Source: Aliamphritea ceti
Lineage (GTDB): Bacteria; Pseudomonadota; Gammaproteobacteria; Pseudomonadales; Balneatricaceae
NCBI RefSeq assembly: GCF_024347215.1
Contig: NZ_AP025282.1
Coordinates: 1,798,001 to 1,862,000, forward strand
Direction: 5' to 3'
Length of the DNA stretch: 64,000 nt
The notes under the pieces are model-generated. The model made no database searches and had not been told where the DNA came from. It saw nothing but the letters and a program-made list of their open reading frames with translations. This document shows, piece by piece, positions 16,588-24,587 of the stretch (position 1 is the first letter of the stretch; each line of letters opens with the position of its first letter). The translations under genes and the position numbers were made by a program.

Positions 16588-16965
16588 ATGAAGCCCAGCC
16601 ATAATCGCGGAATTAAACGTTTCTACTATGCCACTAAGTACTCTATGCAAGGTATTCGCGCAGCATATAAAGAAGAGCAGGCATTTCGTTATGAATTAGC
16701 CGCTATGTTGTTGTTGGTACCGGCGGCGGTGTGGGTGGCTGAGAGCGGCGTTCAGCTAGCTTTGTTGTGGGGAAGTTGTTTGCTGGTGCTGGCGTTTGAA
16801 ATTGTTAATTCAGCTATAGAAGCCGTTGTGGACCGCTGGGGGCCTGAGTATCATGAGTTGGCCGGCCGGGCAAAAGATATGGGCTCTGCGGGTGTGTTTT
16901 TGATGCTGATACTGACAGCAGTAATGTGGGGCGGAGTTTTATACGATAATGGGCTGTTAGGGTAG
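16588..16965 (+). CDS. dgkA: Diacylglycerol kinase
   Basis: Integral membrane diacylglycerol kinase of 125 residues, recycling diacylglycerol to phosphatidic acid in the inner membrane. The signature FEIVNSAIEAVVDR is at about residues 70-83, with a following HELAGRAKDMGSAGV segment. There are three membrane helices (about 36-52, 55-72, 99-120). Length and motifs fit the family well. The ribosome site is weak. Confidence 0.93.
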   Translation: MKPSHNRGIKRFYYATKYSMQGIRAAYKEEQAFRYELAAMLLLVPAAVWVAESGVQLALLWGSCLLVLAFEIVNSAIEAVVDRWGPEYHELAGRAKDMGSAGVFLMLILTAVMWGGVLYDNGLLG

Positions 16966-17031
16966 TTAGATATCTTTATATCCGGGAGGTTTCTTTCGGG
17001 TTTAACAGCGTGATCAGAATAGCAGGCACAA

Positions 17032-17053
17032 AAAAACCAGCTTTTGGCTGGTT
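17032..17053 (-). terminator. Terminator of the tRNA-Ala transcript
   Basis: AACCAGC / GCTGGTT stem with a 5-base loop, then TTTTTTG on the minus strand, 36 bases past the tRNA. Confidence 0.88.
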
Positions 17054-17088
17054 CGTTTTATATCTTGTTCAAATTTCTCTGTAGAAAT

Positions 17089-17164
17089 TGGTGGAGCCTA
17101 GCGGGATCGAACCGCTGACCTCAACACTGCCAGTGTTGCGCTCTCCCAGCTGAGCTAAGGCCCC
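17089..17164 (-). tRNA. tRNA-Ala (anticodon GGC)
   Basis: A 76-base tRNA with CCA encoded. The acceptor stem is GGGGCCT / AGGCTCC with a G-T pair. The D arm holds GCTCAGCTGGGAGAGC. The anticodon stem CAACA / TGTTG surrounds loop CTGGCAG, so the anticodon is GGC and reads GCC/GCU alanine codons. The T arm AGCGG-TTCGATC-CCGCT is perfect. It lies between gltX and dgkA with its own promoter and terminator. Confidence 0.97.
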
Positions 17165-17180
17165 TTACAAGATGGCGGCT

Positions 17181-17209
17181 ATATTAATGAGGACGTTTAA
17201 AGCTGTCAA
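17181..17209 (-). promoter_or_regulatory. Promoter of tRNA-Ala
   Basis: Minus-strand TTGACA (17204-17209, perfect -35), 17-base spacer, TAATAT (17181-17186), about 17 bases before the mature tRNA. Confidence 0.7.
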
Positions 17210-17268
17210 GCACTGTGCTGTACAAATGCGCTGAATTTTCTTTAAATCCCAAGTGATTAATTTATAAA

Positions 17269-17296
17269 TAAAAAAGCCCAGGCAAGATGCCTGGGC
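17269..17296 (-). terminator. Terminator of gltX
   Basis: GCCCAGGC / GCCTGGGC, eight perfect pairs, loop ATCTT, then TTTTTTA on the minus strand, 23 bases after the gltX stop. Confidence 0.93.
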
Positions 17297-17318
17297 CTGG
17301 GATGAGGCTTTCTCGGAA

Positions 17319-18812
17319 TTAACTAAGTGATTTAGCCAGTTCGCGGTATTCTTTTTCCCAGCGTTTGGCTTCTTTCTTCGATGGGCCGCCGACAGTATTC
17401 AGCGCATGGCGGATACGGGCGCGGCTCATGTCTGGTCCAAGAATTTGCATTGAGTCTACAACTGAGACACTGGCACTGGTACCTGCAATTGCAATGAACA
17501 GAGGGTAGAGGAAGTCGCGTACTTTAAAGCCCATTGCGTCCCCCAGTGCTTTGCACTGGCTGAACAGACGATCTTTATTCCATTGTTGCTCTGTATCCAG
17601 CATCCAGGAAGCGTATTGCAGGATTTTACGGGTATCGTCTTTTTCCAGGGACTTGTGTGAAAAGCTCTCTTCCGTAATTGGCAGCATACCTGACATCAGG
17701 AAGCCAGCAACGGGAGCCACATCGGTGAACTTCTCAACCCGGGGCTTAATCAGTGGAATAATTTGCATCAGGTATTCGGGATTAAGTGCCCATTTCTGGA
17801 ACTGCAGAGCGAACTGCTCGTCGCTCAGGTCTTCCCGGATCCACAAACCGTTTAACCAGCTGAGTTTTTCCTGATCGAAGATAGGGCCGCCGAGAGATAC
17901 CCGGCTGATATCAAAGTTTGCGATCATTTCTTCCAGATTGAATTTCTCGCGTTCATCAGGCATTGACCAGCCCATGCGAGCAAGATAGTTCAGTAGTGCT
18001 TCGGCCAGGTAACCCATACGCTGGTAGTAAATGATGCTGGTCGGGTTTTTACGCTTTGACAGCTTGGATTTATCAGGGTTACGCAGCAGAGGCATATGAC
18101 AAAGCTTTGGCATATCCCAGCCGAAATATTTGTACAACAACTGGTGCTTAGGTGCTGAGCTGATCCATTCTTCACCCCGTAGTACGTGGGTGATTTCCAT
18201 CAGATGATCATCAACGACATTTGCCAGGTGATAAGTTGGCATACCGTCAGATTTCATCAGAATCTGGCAGTCTACTTGTGACCATTCCACTTCGATAGCA
18301 CCGCGAAGCATGTCGTCAAATACACAGACGCCATCTTCAGGTACCTGCATACGCACGACGTATGGTGCGTTAGTCGCTTCACGGGATGCTACTTCTTCAG
18401 CTGGTAATGCCAGATCGCTTTCTTTGAGGGCTGTTTGTAATCCCTGTTCGCGACGTTGATTACGCAATTCGTCCAGCTCTTCAGCGGTTCGGTAGCATTT
18501 GAAGGCTTTACCTTCGTCCAGCAGCTTTTGAGTGTATTGCTGATAAATTTCGCTACGTTCACTTTGGCGATATGGGCCGTGTGGGCCTGGCTTATCCGGG
18601 CCTTCGTCCCAGTCCATACCCAGCCAGCGCAGCGAGTCAAGAATTGCCTGTTCCGATTCAGGTGTACTGCGGGTCTGATCTGTATCTTCGATACGCAGGA
18701 TGAATTCACCGCCATGCTGTCGGGCAAATGCCAGATTAAACAAGGCTATATAAGCGGTACCTACGTGAGGATCGCCAGTTGGAGAAGGGGCTATACGAGT
18801 GCGAACAGTCAT
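17319..18812 (-). CDS. gltX: Glutamyl-tRNA synthetase
   Basis: Class I glutamyl-tRNA synthetase of 497 residues, charging tRNA-Glu. The HIGH-like motif is in APSPTGDPHVGTAYIALFN (residues 8-26). The KMSKS-like motif is KLSKRKNPT near residue 250. The anticodon-binding C-terminal domain is complete. A consensus TATAAT lies 45 bases upstream. It neighbours tRNA-Ala on the same strand, a common gammaproteobacterial arrangement. Confidence 0.97.
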   Translation of the reverse strand: MTVRTRIAPSPTGDPHVGTAYIALFNLAFARQHGGEFILRIEDTDQTRSTPESEQAILDSLRWLGMDWDEGPDKPGPHGPYRQSERSEIYQQYTQKLLDEGKAFKCYRTAEELDELRNQRREQGLQTALKESDLALPAEEVASREATNAPYVVRMQVPEDGVCVFDDMLRGAIEVEWSQVDCQILMKSDGMPTYHLANVVDDHLMEITHVLRGEEWISSAPKHQLLYKYFGWDMPKLCHMPLLRNPDKSKLSKRKNPTSIIYYQRMGYLAEALLNYLARMGWSMPDEREKFNLEEMIANFDISRVSLGGPIFDQEKLSWLNGLWIREDLSDEQFALQFQKWALNPEYLMQIIPLIKPRVEKFTDVAPVAGFLMSGMLPITEESFSHKSLEKDDTRKILQYASWMLDTEQQWNKDRLFSQCKALGDAMGFKVRDFLYPLFIAIAGTSASVSVVDSMQILGPDMSRARIRHALNTVGGPSKKEAKRWEKEYRELAKSLS

Positions 18813-18856
18813 CAGAATCCTGCTAACAAAAAATCGGGTTAAGTAAAATTGCGCGC

Positions 18857-18862
18857 ATTATA
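18857..18862 (-). promoter_or_regulatory. -10 element of gltX
   Basis: Minus-strand GGAGTATAATGCGCGC: consensus -10 followed by a GC-rich discriminator, typical of stringently controlled promoters. The -35 match is poor. Confidence 0.55.
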
Positions 18863-19007
18863 CTCCGTTGCTGATGTTGGGTACATCATGTTAGAGCCTG
18901 TTTAAGGCGATAGGTTGTTACGTATTTTGGTGCTTATTTTAGAGGGGGGGGCATCGTATCGGTGCAGTTTTAGCGCTTGAATGAATCTGGTGTGAGAAGG
19001 CTATTTA
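18863..19007. other. Intergenic region upstream of gltX
   Basis: No gene seen. It contains a G-run at about 18943-18950 and the possible promoter of the downstream candidate RNA (TTGAAT near 18977, TATTTA near 19002). Confidence 0.4.
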
Positions 19008-19216
19008 TTAATTAAGGCGCTTCTCAGTACCCAGGTCGATCGCTTTTGTAGGTAATGGGCGGCTTGTAAGTGTTGTATGCACATTTTTTGCCGTTGAGTT
19101 ATTAATTGGCATGTTTGGTGCTTTAGCTGGGTACGGCTAAACATTAGCTGTGCTTTCTGTGGACTTTAGCGCCTGATCAAAGAAGCTTAATTCTTTGGTC
19201 GGGCGTTTTTTTTGAA
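19008..19216 (+). ncRNA. Candidate plus-strand small RNA with strong terminator
   Basis: A strong terminator stands without any upstream gene. Within the preceding 200 bases AGTACCCAG (19026-19034) can pair with CTGGGTAC (19127-19134), implying a folded RNA. The 5' end is a guess from a weak promoter (TTGAAT, 19-base spacer, TATTTA). No known RNA family is recognised and no coding frame fits. Confidence 0.35.
19170..19213 (+). terminator. Orphan Rho-independent terminator
   Basis: CGCCTGATCAAAGAA pairs over 15 positions (two G-U) with TTCTTTGGTCGGGCG around loop GCTTAA, followed by eight T. Confidence 0.93.
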
Positions 19217-19534
19217 GAAGTTTAAAGAGAAGAAAAATATTAATTCAGAAGCCGGGAGCTGATAAATAAAACCGGAGACGTCTTTGCCTGTGTGTAACGC
19301 TGCGGGCGTTCAGTTTGTTGTGATGTATATATCTGTATGATCGGTTTTTAGGCAAACAACAGGTTTTTTGTTAGCGATAGGTTTTTGGTTGTGTAATTCA
19401 GTACTGAGTAAGTCAGTTGCGTTATTCGTATATTTGGCTGGGTTTTAAATAAAGTTAAGCAAAAGCATGAATAAAGCGATTATTCGTGTTCAAATTTCGC
19501 TGTTGTTAAATTTGAATAGCCGAATGAGTGAGTG
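19214..19534. other. Intergenic region
   Basis: About 320 bases, AT-rich, upstream of the Mrr-N-like gene. No gene or clear promoter is seen. Confidence 0.4.
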
Positions 19535-20086
19535 ATGAGTCAGTTTCAACAGCCAAAAGCGTGGATGGTAAGAGCGAGTAAGGGCGGTAGACTTGCGGAA
19601 CTATTTTCAGAACGAAGTTGTGTGGCGTTAGGTTGGAACTGTCTGGGTAACTTAATTGAATATGCTGATTCAGATGCGCTTCAGCGAGCATATATCAATG
19701 CCTACGGAGATGATAAACCGGCAAAGATACGTAATGCTGTAGGTATGTTACAGCGCTTTGCAAAGCAGATTGTGAAAGGTGACTGGGTGATTACCTATAT
19801 GCCAGCCAGACGTTTGTATCTACTGGGTGAGGATTTAGGTGCCTATCGGCATGTGACTGAATCTGAATGGGTGGATAAGTATGCCAATCTTCGTTCCGTT
19901 AACTGGCTTTTTACGGTACCTCGGGATGAGTTAAGCAAAACTACTCAGAATAGTTTGGGAGCAACTCTGACGTTATTTTCATTGAACGAAGCTGTGATTA
20001 ATGACTTACTGGCCAACGCTCAGGCATTATCCCGTAATAATGAAGGCCAAAACGAAGATAAACAGTTGTGTTTCCCCGGTTATTAA
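19535..20086 (+). CDS. Stand-alone Mrr-N/EVE-like domain protein
   Basis: A 183-residue protein. Its start, KAWMVRASKGGRLAELFSER followed by ALGWNCLGNL, matches the N-terminal domain of many restriction endonucleases of the Mrr type, which has a PUA/EVE-like fold. The matching region continues through KGDWVITYMPARRLYLLGED. The endonuclease domain that normally follows is missing; only a short polar tail is left. It could be a modified-base reader acting alone, a truncated remnant, or a domain with another partner. The start is unsure: GTG 19532 and ATG 19535 lack a clear ribosome site. Confidence 0.65.
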   Translation: MSQFQQPKAWMVRASKGGRLAELFSERSCVALGWNCLGNLIEYADSDALQRAYINAYGDDKPAKIRNAVGMLQRFAKQIVKGDWVITYMPARRLYLLGEDLGAYRHVTESEWVDKYANLRSVNWLFTVPRDELSKTTQNSLGATLTLFSLNEAVINDLLANAQALSRNNEGQNEDKQLCFPGY

Positions 20087-20099
20087 GTGCGTTCCGGGA

Positions 20100-21674
20100 T
20101 TAGTACTGAAATAATCTGAACTGGTAGAAGCTTACGTGATTTTCTGGCGGTTCCGGATTTTTCTTTTTCCAGTGTTTGGCTGCAAGGCGAATAAAAGCTT
20201 CACTTTGCAGGTTGTGAACCAGAACAGTTCCGGAACATACCCAGGATTTATTCAGAGCATCTTTATAATAAGAACTGAATACTGAACCACGCCGAATTAG
20301 GCGTAAAGTGCCTCGCGGTGAGTCACTGCCTCCGTAGCCTACGTCGCGTCGGTATTTATTGTACATGTTGACCGAACTTGCCACCCAGTCATCGATCTTT
20401 ATTTCACCATCTTGCTCGCTGACACTGCCAATTTTGGTGAGGTTGAAGCTATTATTCCAACCGGTACGGAAACCATCGTTTTCATCCCGCTCACTTGATA
20501 CATAAGGTGGCGCACCGTGAACATCAAAGGTGAGATTAACCTTTTTGCCGTTCAGGGACTGATTATCGATGTTGAAATACCCGGGATCAATGCCAATTGC
20601 AGCCATTTCAAAGGTTGTTCCCTGATGGGGGGAGGTAACATGGAAATCGACCTGAGCATCGAAATCTCCGTGATAGCTGCTGCAAGTGACAGCTGCTGCT
20701 CCAGAGTATTCGCCACCTTGTTTGATGTTGATATGAAGGCCGTCTTCCTGATATATACAGGTATCCTGATTTGCATGGCTATAGCCGGCAGTCCAAAGGT
20801 TTCGATTAATATCGCTACCTTCAAAATCATCTAACATGACCTGAGCAGGGGGCAAAAACTGTTCGCTGGTAGGTAAAGCGCCTTTCGCAATGAGGCCTGC
20901 TATGTGAGAGCTGGCTTGTTTCAGAGCTTTAACTGTATCAGGCGTAGGTGCATAGGCCTGCTGAGTAATGAGTAGCCAGTTATCACTTTTGAGCGGTTGT
21001 TTGCGTTGAATGAAGTAGCTTACAAACTCTTCAGCCCAAGCCAGTTGATAATCAGTATCAACACAGTTGGCGGCATCCAGTGTCGCGGGGCTGAGTCCGT
21101 TCATGCGAGTCAGGTCAGCAGCTAACTGACCATGATAGCCTTGTTGTCTTAATAGCTGGCAGGTTGCAATAGGGGCGATTATACAAGCGCGTTGTTCCAA
21201 GCCGAAACTGCTTAGAAGCTCTGTCAGCTTGCCTGCGAGCTCAGCCTGGTGATCATATTCAAGGTCCGGCAGGCGGATAAGAAGCTGGGTGCGCCGGCCA
21301 AATATTCTCAATACATCTTCCAGCTTACTGAGAACTACTGGCCGCTGACGGCTGGCATCCCATGGAGTATCTTCACCCTTAGCGCCGGTAGGTTGGTAAT
21401 TGGTGTCTAACTCGGTTGAACGCCAGGTTTTGCCAGCATCCAGTTTCTGAATAGCGTCCAGGTCCATACTGTCAACCTGGGTTGGAATGCCGCAACTGTA
21501 TTCCAGTGAGGCATTAGCTGTACAGATAAGTTGTTTATCTTTTGTTAACAGTACATCGAGGCACAGACCGTTAGCACCACCTCCAAGGCCTGCCCACAGG
21601 CTTTCCATTGTGCACGGAGGTGTAACCCAGCAGTCACCGTTGTGGGCAAAAAGGTTGATGTTTTTAATATCCAT
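20100..21674 (-). CDS. Degenerate GDPD-fold protein with C-terminal lectin-like domain
   Basis: A 524-residue protein. Residues 1-270 follow the glycerophosphodiester phosphodiesterase pattern (FAHNGDCWVTPPCTMESL, LCLDVLLTKDKQLICTANAS). Key residues are changed: HRG is HNG, the metal-binding ExD is LxD, and the HD pair is AN. Catalysis by the usual mechanism is therefore doubtful. Residues from about 290 (MLDDFEGSDINRNLWTAGY) look like a concanavalin/laminin-G-type beta sandwich, as in glycan-binding proteins. No signal peptide is seen. ATG 21674 has GGGGGAT upstream; a 26-residue longer frame would overlap the LysR gene, which lies just upstream on the same strand. Confidence 0.6.
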   Translation of the reverse strand: MDIKNINLFAHNGDCWVTPPCTMESLWAGLGGGANGLCLDVLLTKDKQLICTANASLEYSCGIPTQVDSMDLDAIQKLDAGKTWRSTELDTNYQPTGAKGEDTPWDASRQRPVVLSKLEDVLRIFGRRTQLLIRLPDLEYDHQAELAGKLTELLSSFGLEQRACIIAPIATCQLLRQQGYHGQLAADLTRMNGLSPATLDAANCVDTDYQLAWAEEFVSYFIQRKQPLKSDNWLLITQQAYAPTPDTVKALKQASSHIAGLIAKGALPTSEQFLPPAQVMLDDFEGSDINRNLWTAGYSHANQDTCIYQEDGLHINIKQGGEYSGAAAVTCSSYHGDFDAQVDFHVTSPHQGTTFEMAAIGIDPGYFNIDNQSLNGKKVNLTFDVHGAPPYVSSERDENDGFRTGWNNSFNLTKIGSVSEQDGEIKIDDWVASSVNMYNKYRRDVGYGGSDSPRGTLRLIRRGSVFSSYYKDALNKSWVCSGTVLVHNLQSEAFIRLAAKHWKKKNPEPPENHVSFYQFRLFQY

Positions 21675-21712
21675 GTTTATCCCCCGATGACTGCCGATGT
21701 TTGTGCTGTCGT

Positions 21713-22651
21713 TTATTCTTCCTGGAATTCCGGATGCATGTCCCGGAACCATTGAATAACAGTATCCACCCGTCGGGGCTGGCTTATATCCCGGCGTGTA
21801 GTGATATAGATGGTATTCATCATTGGTGGTAGCCCGGCTTTGTCATATTCAATCAGTTCGCCGGTTTCAATATACGCTTCAACACAATGACGTGGAAAAA
21901 CGCTGATGCCCAGGCCGCCTATAACCATTTTGATAGCGCCGACAATGTCGTTGATATCACCGGTGTGATACAGCGATCGGGCGGTCAGGGTTTTTTCCTC
22001 AGGCATGAAGTGTCGTGCCCAAAGATCGAAGCACACATCCATACCCGGATAGTTAATGAATCTGTGATCCATAACAGTATCTGGTTTGAGGTCATCGAGA
22101 GCATTACGTGGACTGGAAACCAATACATATTCTTCTTCGCAGAACGGAATGTAGCGAAGCGATGGATGCTCAATGCGTTCAGTTACAAAGCCAAAATCAA
22201 AACGGTCATCGATAACAGATTGAGTAACAGCTTCTGTTGGACAGAGTTCTACCTGAAGCGCTATGCCTGGAAAATCGAGGCGACGTTGTAAAAGCATTGG
22301 AAAGTGTGGACTTTGTAAACAGGATGGTGGCATTGCATAACGCACCATGCCTTCCATTGATTCCTGTCCCTGATCAAGACCGTCGTGAAACTCAGCAGTA
22401 ACGTCCATGATGCGGCGGATATATTGCTGCAGCATTTTGCCGGCACTGGTGAGTTTATAAGTGTCGCTGACCTTAATGACAACATCATGCCCCAGTGTTT
22501 CGCGGATTTTGATCATATGATCAGATACCACTGAAGGGCTCTGGGCAGATTTTTTTGCTGCAACGGCATAAGAGCCATATTCAGCAACAGCCATAAAAGC
22601 TTTGAACAGTTTAGGGTCTAACTTGAGGTACTTCTGACTAGCGAAATTCAT
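21713..22651 (-). CDS. LysR-family transcriptional regulator
   Basis: A 312-residue LysR-type regulator with an N-terminal helix-turn-helix (LFKAFMAVAEYGSYAVAAKK then SPSVVSDHMIKIRETLG) and a two-lobed effector domain from about residue 98. It ends 38 bases before the GDPD-fold gene and is probably co-transcribed with it, so that gene is a likely target. A perfect inverted repeat sits about 50 bases upstream. Effector unknown. Confidence 0.9.
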   Translation of the reverse strand: MNFASQKYLKLDPKLFKAFMAVAEYGSYAVAAKKSAQSPSVVSDHMIKIRETLGHDVVIKVSDTYKLTSAGKMLQQYIRRIMDVTAEFHDGLDQGQESMEGMVRYAMPPSCLQSPHFPMLLQRRLDFPGIALQVELCPTEAVTQSVIDDRFDFGFVTERIEHPSLRYIPFCEEEYVLVSSPRNALDDLKPDTVMDHRFINYPGMDVCFDLWARHFMPEEKTLTARSLYHTGDINDIVGAIKMVIGGLGISVFPRHCVEAYIETGELIEYDKAGLPPMMNTIYITTRRDISQPRRVDTVIQWFRDMHPEFQEE

Positions 22652-22697
22652 CTGTCGGATCCGTGATAACAGTTTACTTCGTCATATCCCTTACGAA

Positions 22698-22720
22698 TTG
22701 TTATATCCCCGATATAACAA
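22698..22720 (-). promoter_or_regulatory. Candidate LysR operator
   Basis: TTGTTATAT / ATATAACAA, nine perfect inverted bases around CCCCG, containing the T-N11-A form bound by LysR regulators. It is positioned for autoregulation. Confidence 0.6.
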
Positions 22721-22794
22721 TGAAGAGCGATCCATGCTAAGAACTCGCAATTATATGCTAAAAGCTTCATTGCGTACCTATCTTATTGAAAGAT

Positions 22795-23216
22795 AAGTGT
22801 CCACGTCCGTGTGGGTGGAGAGATCCGTCGAAGCTGTGGTCTATAGAACAGTCAATCCTTTGTTGGCTTTCTGGCTAATCAGATTCCGCTGATCGCCGTT
22901 CCGTGATGGCTTTGTTCTATAGAGGCCAAGTCCAATTTGGCGCTGTGCGTAGTATCGTCCTTGTGGGCATCCGAGCCGCAATATTCATTCCTTTGTACGT
23001 TTTATCCATTTCCGCACTATGTAAAGTATGCGTCCCTGAAAGATTCCTTCTTAATACAGTGCATTCCTTGCTGTCTTAATCCTTTTAGACGTTTTTAATT
23101 CTGATTCCCTGGGAGGAATTCCACTTCCTCAACAACTCTTCCACGTGCGTACTGTCCTTTCATCGCACACTTCCCATATCCATATGGGTTTCTCTTTCCC
23201 TGCCATTCCCTGGTGT
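22795..23216 (-). ncRNA. CsrB/RsmZ-type regulatory RNA
   Basis: The minus strand carries about 25 GGA triplets in about 420 bases, against about 7 expected by chance. Many sit in hairpin loops: CCCATA-TGGA-TATGGG (23173-23188), GAGGAA-GTGGAA-TTCCTC (23113-23130), GCA-AGGAA-TGC (23061-23071), AAGA-AGGAA-TCTT (23040-23052), GCCAA-ATTGGAC-TTGGC (22925-22941), ATCAG-CGGAAT-CTGAT (22878-22893), CCAC-ACGGAC-GTGG (22801-22814). This is the signature of RNAs that sequester the translational regulator CsrA/RsmA. The 5' and 3' ends are estimates; no T-rich terminator is obvious, and a GacA/UvrY site was not found. Confidence 0.88.
22841..22922 (-). other. Long-range stem inside the CsrB-like RNA
   Basis: CTATAGAACA (22841-22850) and TGTTCTATAG (22913-22922) are perfectly complementary and enclose several GGA hairpins, giving a multi-branched domain. 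Confidence 0.65.
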
Positions 23217-23286
23217 GTTAAGTCCATTTACCCGCCAAAATCCGTTTGACGTTTTCTTTCCTGAAACTATTGATTCAATTGAATCT

Positions 23287-23640
23287 TTAAGCCGGGCTTA
23301 CCAGCAGTTGCCGGAGTCGAGAAATTTCCAGCAACTCTTCGTTGTTAATGACTCGGTCGAAAGCGGAATCCAGCAAATCTACCATGCCCTGGTTAGTTAC
23401 TTTCGTTCCGTCAATATTTGCTTCGAGCTTTACACCGTGTAAGTAGTTATGACGAATATCGCCAAAATTAACATCGCTGATTTGTCCCGGTTCCAGTTCT
23501 ACGCTACGGGTACCGTAGGGTATCTGGCTAACATCGCTATTTGACCTTCCCGATACATACAGGGTTACCTGAATAGGATGTTCGGTATCATTGCATATAG
23601 TCTTCACGCCATGTCTTCTCGGTTTACTGCGGTTGCTCAT
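23287..23640 (-). CDS. Hypothetical protein, 117 residues
   Basis: Not recognised. A basic start (SNRSKPRRHG) is followed by a beta-rich segment (VKTICNDTEHPIQVTLYVSG, then RSVELEPGQISDVNFGD). The C terminus is helical (DLLDSAFDRVINNEELLEI). ATG 23640 has GAGGCG upstream. The CsrB-like RNA lies just downstream on the same strand and a 260-residue unknown gene is divergent. No membrane segment is seen. Confidence 0.6.
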   Translation of the reverse strand: MSNRSKPRRHGVKTICNDTEHPIQVTLYVSGRSNSDVSQIPYGTRSVELEPGQISDVNFGDIRHNYLHGVKLEANIDGTKVTNQGMVDLLDSAFDRVINNEELLEISRLRQLLVSPA

Positions 23641-23784
23641 TCAACGCCTCAAACTTTAGCGGCTCCCTTTAGTAAAGGCCAACCGTAAGTTCAGGATTGC
23701 CAATCCGAGAAATCCGGCTGGCATTGGGTTTAAGTATCGGCTATAAAAAATGTTACTTAAAAATCAGTTAGATAGGAAAGTCTG

Positions 23785-24567
23785 ATGGATAAGGAATTAA
23801 CTAGGAAAGGCTTGGCCCATCCGAAAAGTATTCGGGTATGGCAAGGATTTCGCTCGACTGTATTAGCTGCTGACTGGCAACGTTTCAGTGAGCAGTTAGG
23901 TAAGATTTTTATTCCTGCAACCGTTCAGCAAATGCAGCCTTTAAGTCTTCAGGCATATTTTCCACTGATCTTATCTGATTCGGGTTTTGCTTTACCTGAT
24001 GAATTGGCGTTGGTGGTTTATCCAACACAGGAGGCATATACGGTTGCAACAAAGGAAACCGTTGCCGGACGTGCTTATGGTGCACTGCATAGCACCGTTT
24101 TTAATTTTAATCGGGATGGGCCGATACCCCGTAGTCGCTCGTATTTTCCTACTGCCTGGTCGGGCAGCTTTGAAGATAATCAACCTGTGTACCTGATTGA
24201 CCGTGAAATTGACTGGCATTCAGGTGTGATGCGCTGTCTGGTTATTAAAAGCAGAGAGCCTGCTGGAATTATCCTGCAATATGAAAGAATTGCGGCGATT
24301 GTGAATAACTGGTTGGATTCCGCTTCTGGGGACGTTGATAACGTGATTATTCAGGCTGAAGCAGGGTATTTAATGTGCTGGGAGCATTACGTACAGGCCA
24401 GTGAAGAGGGGGTGACGGGTGCTCTGATGACACAGGTGCAGGGCGTAGTAGTGATAGATACCTGGGCTGAGAAAGTGCTAGTGAAACCATTGTTTTCACT
24501 AGCGGATACCGGTGTTGAGCCAACCGCCGGGTTGCTTATGGATGTCCGTCTTGATGTTGAGAGTTGA
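23785..24567 (+). CDS. Hypothetical protein, 260 residues
   Basis: Not recognised. It is a soluble protein with no signal peptide. Recognisable segments are IRVWQGFRSTVLAADWQRF near the start, a middle part with YFPTAWSGSFEDNQPVYLID, and a mixed alpha/beta C terminus. AGGAAA precedes the ATG. It is divergent from the 117-residue gene across 144 bases, so the two may share regulation. Convergent with the AraC-type gene. Confidence 0.6.
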   Translation: MDKELTRKGLAHPKSIRVWQGFRSTVLAADWQRFSEQLGKIFIPATVQQMQPLSLQAYFPLILSDSGFALPDELALVVYPTQEAYTVATKETVAGRAYGALHSTVFNFNRDGPIPRSRSYFPTAWSGSFEDNQPVYLIDREIDWHSGVMRCLVIKSREPAGIILQYERIAAIVNNWLDSASGDVDNVIIQAEAGYLMCWEHYVQASEEGVTGALMTQVQGVVVIDTWAEKVLVKPLFSLADTGVEPTAGLLMDVRLDVES

Positions 24568-24587
24568 ACGATATGATTTAGCTGTTT

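Noticed and set aside
23215..23442. 75-codon plus-strand frame
   Set aside because: Lies opposite the 117-residue gene and the 5' part of the CsrB-like RNA; no ribosome site.
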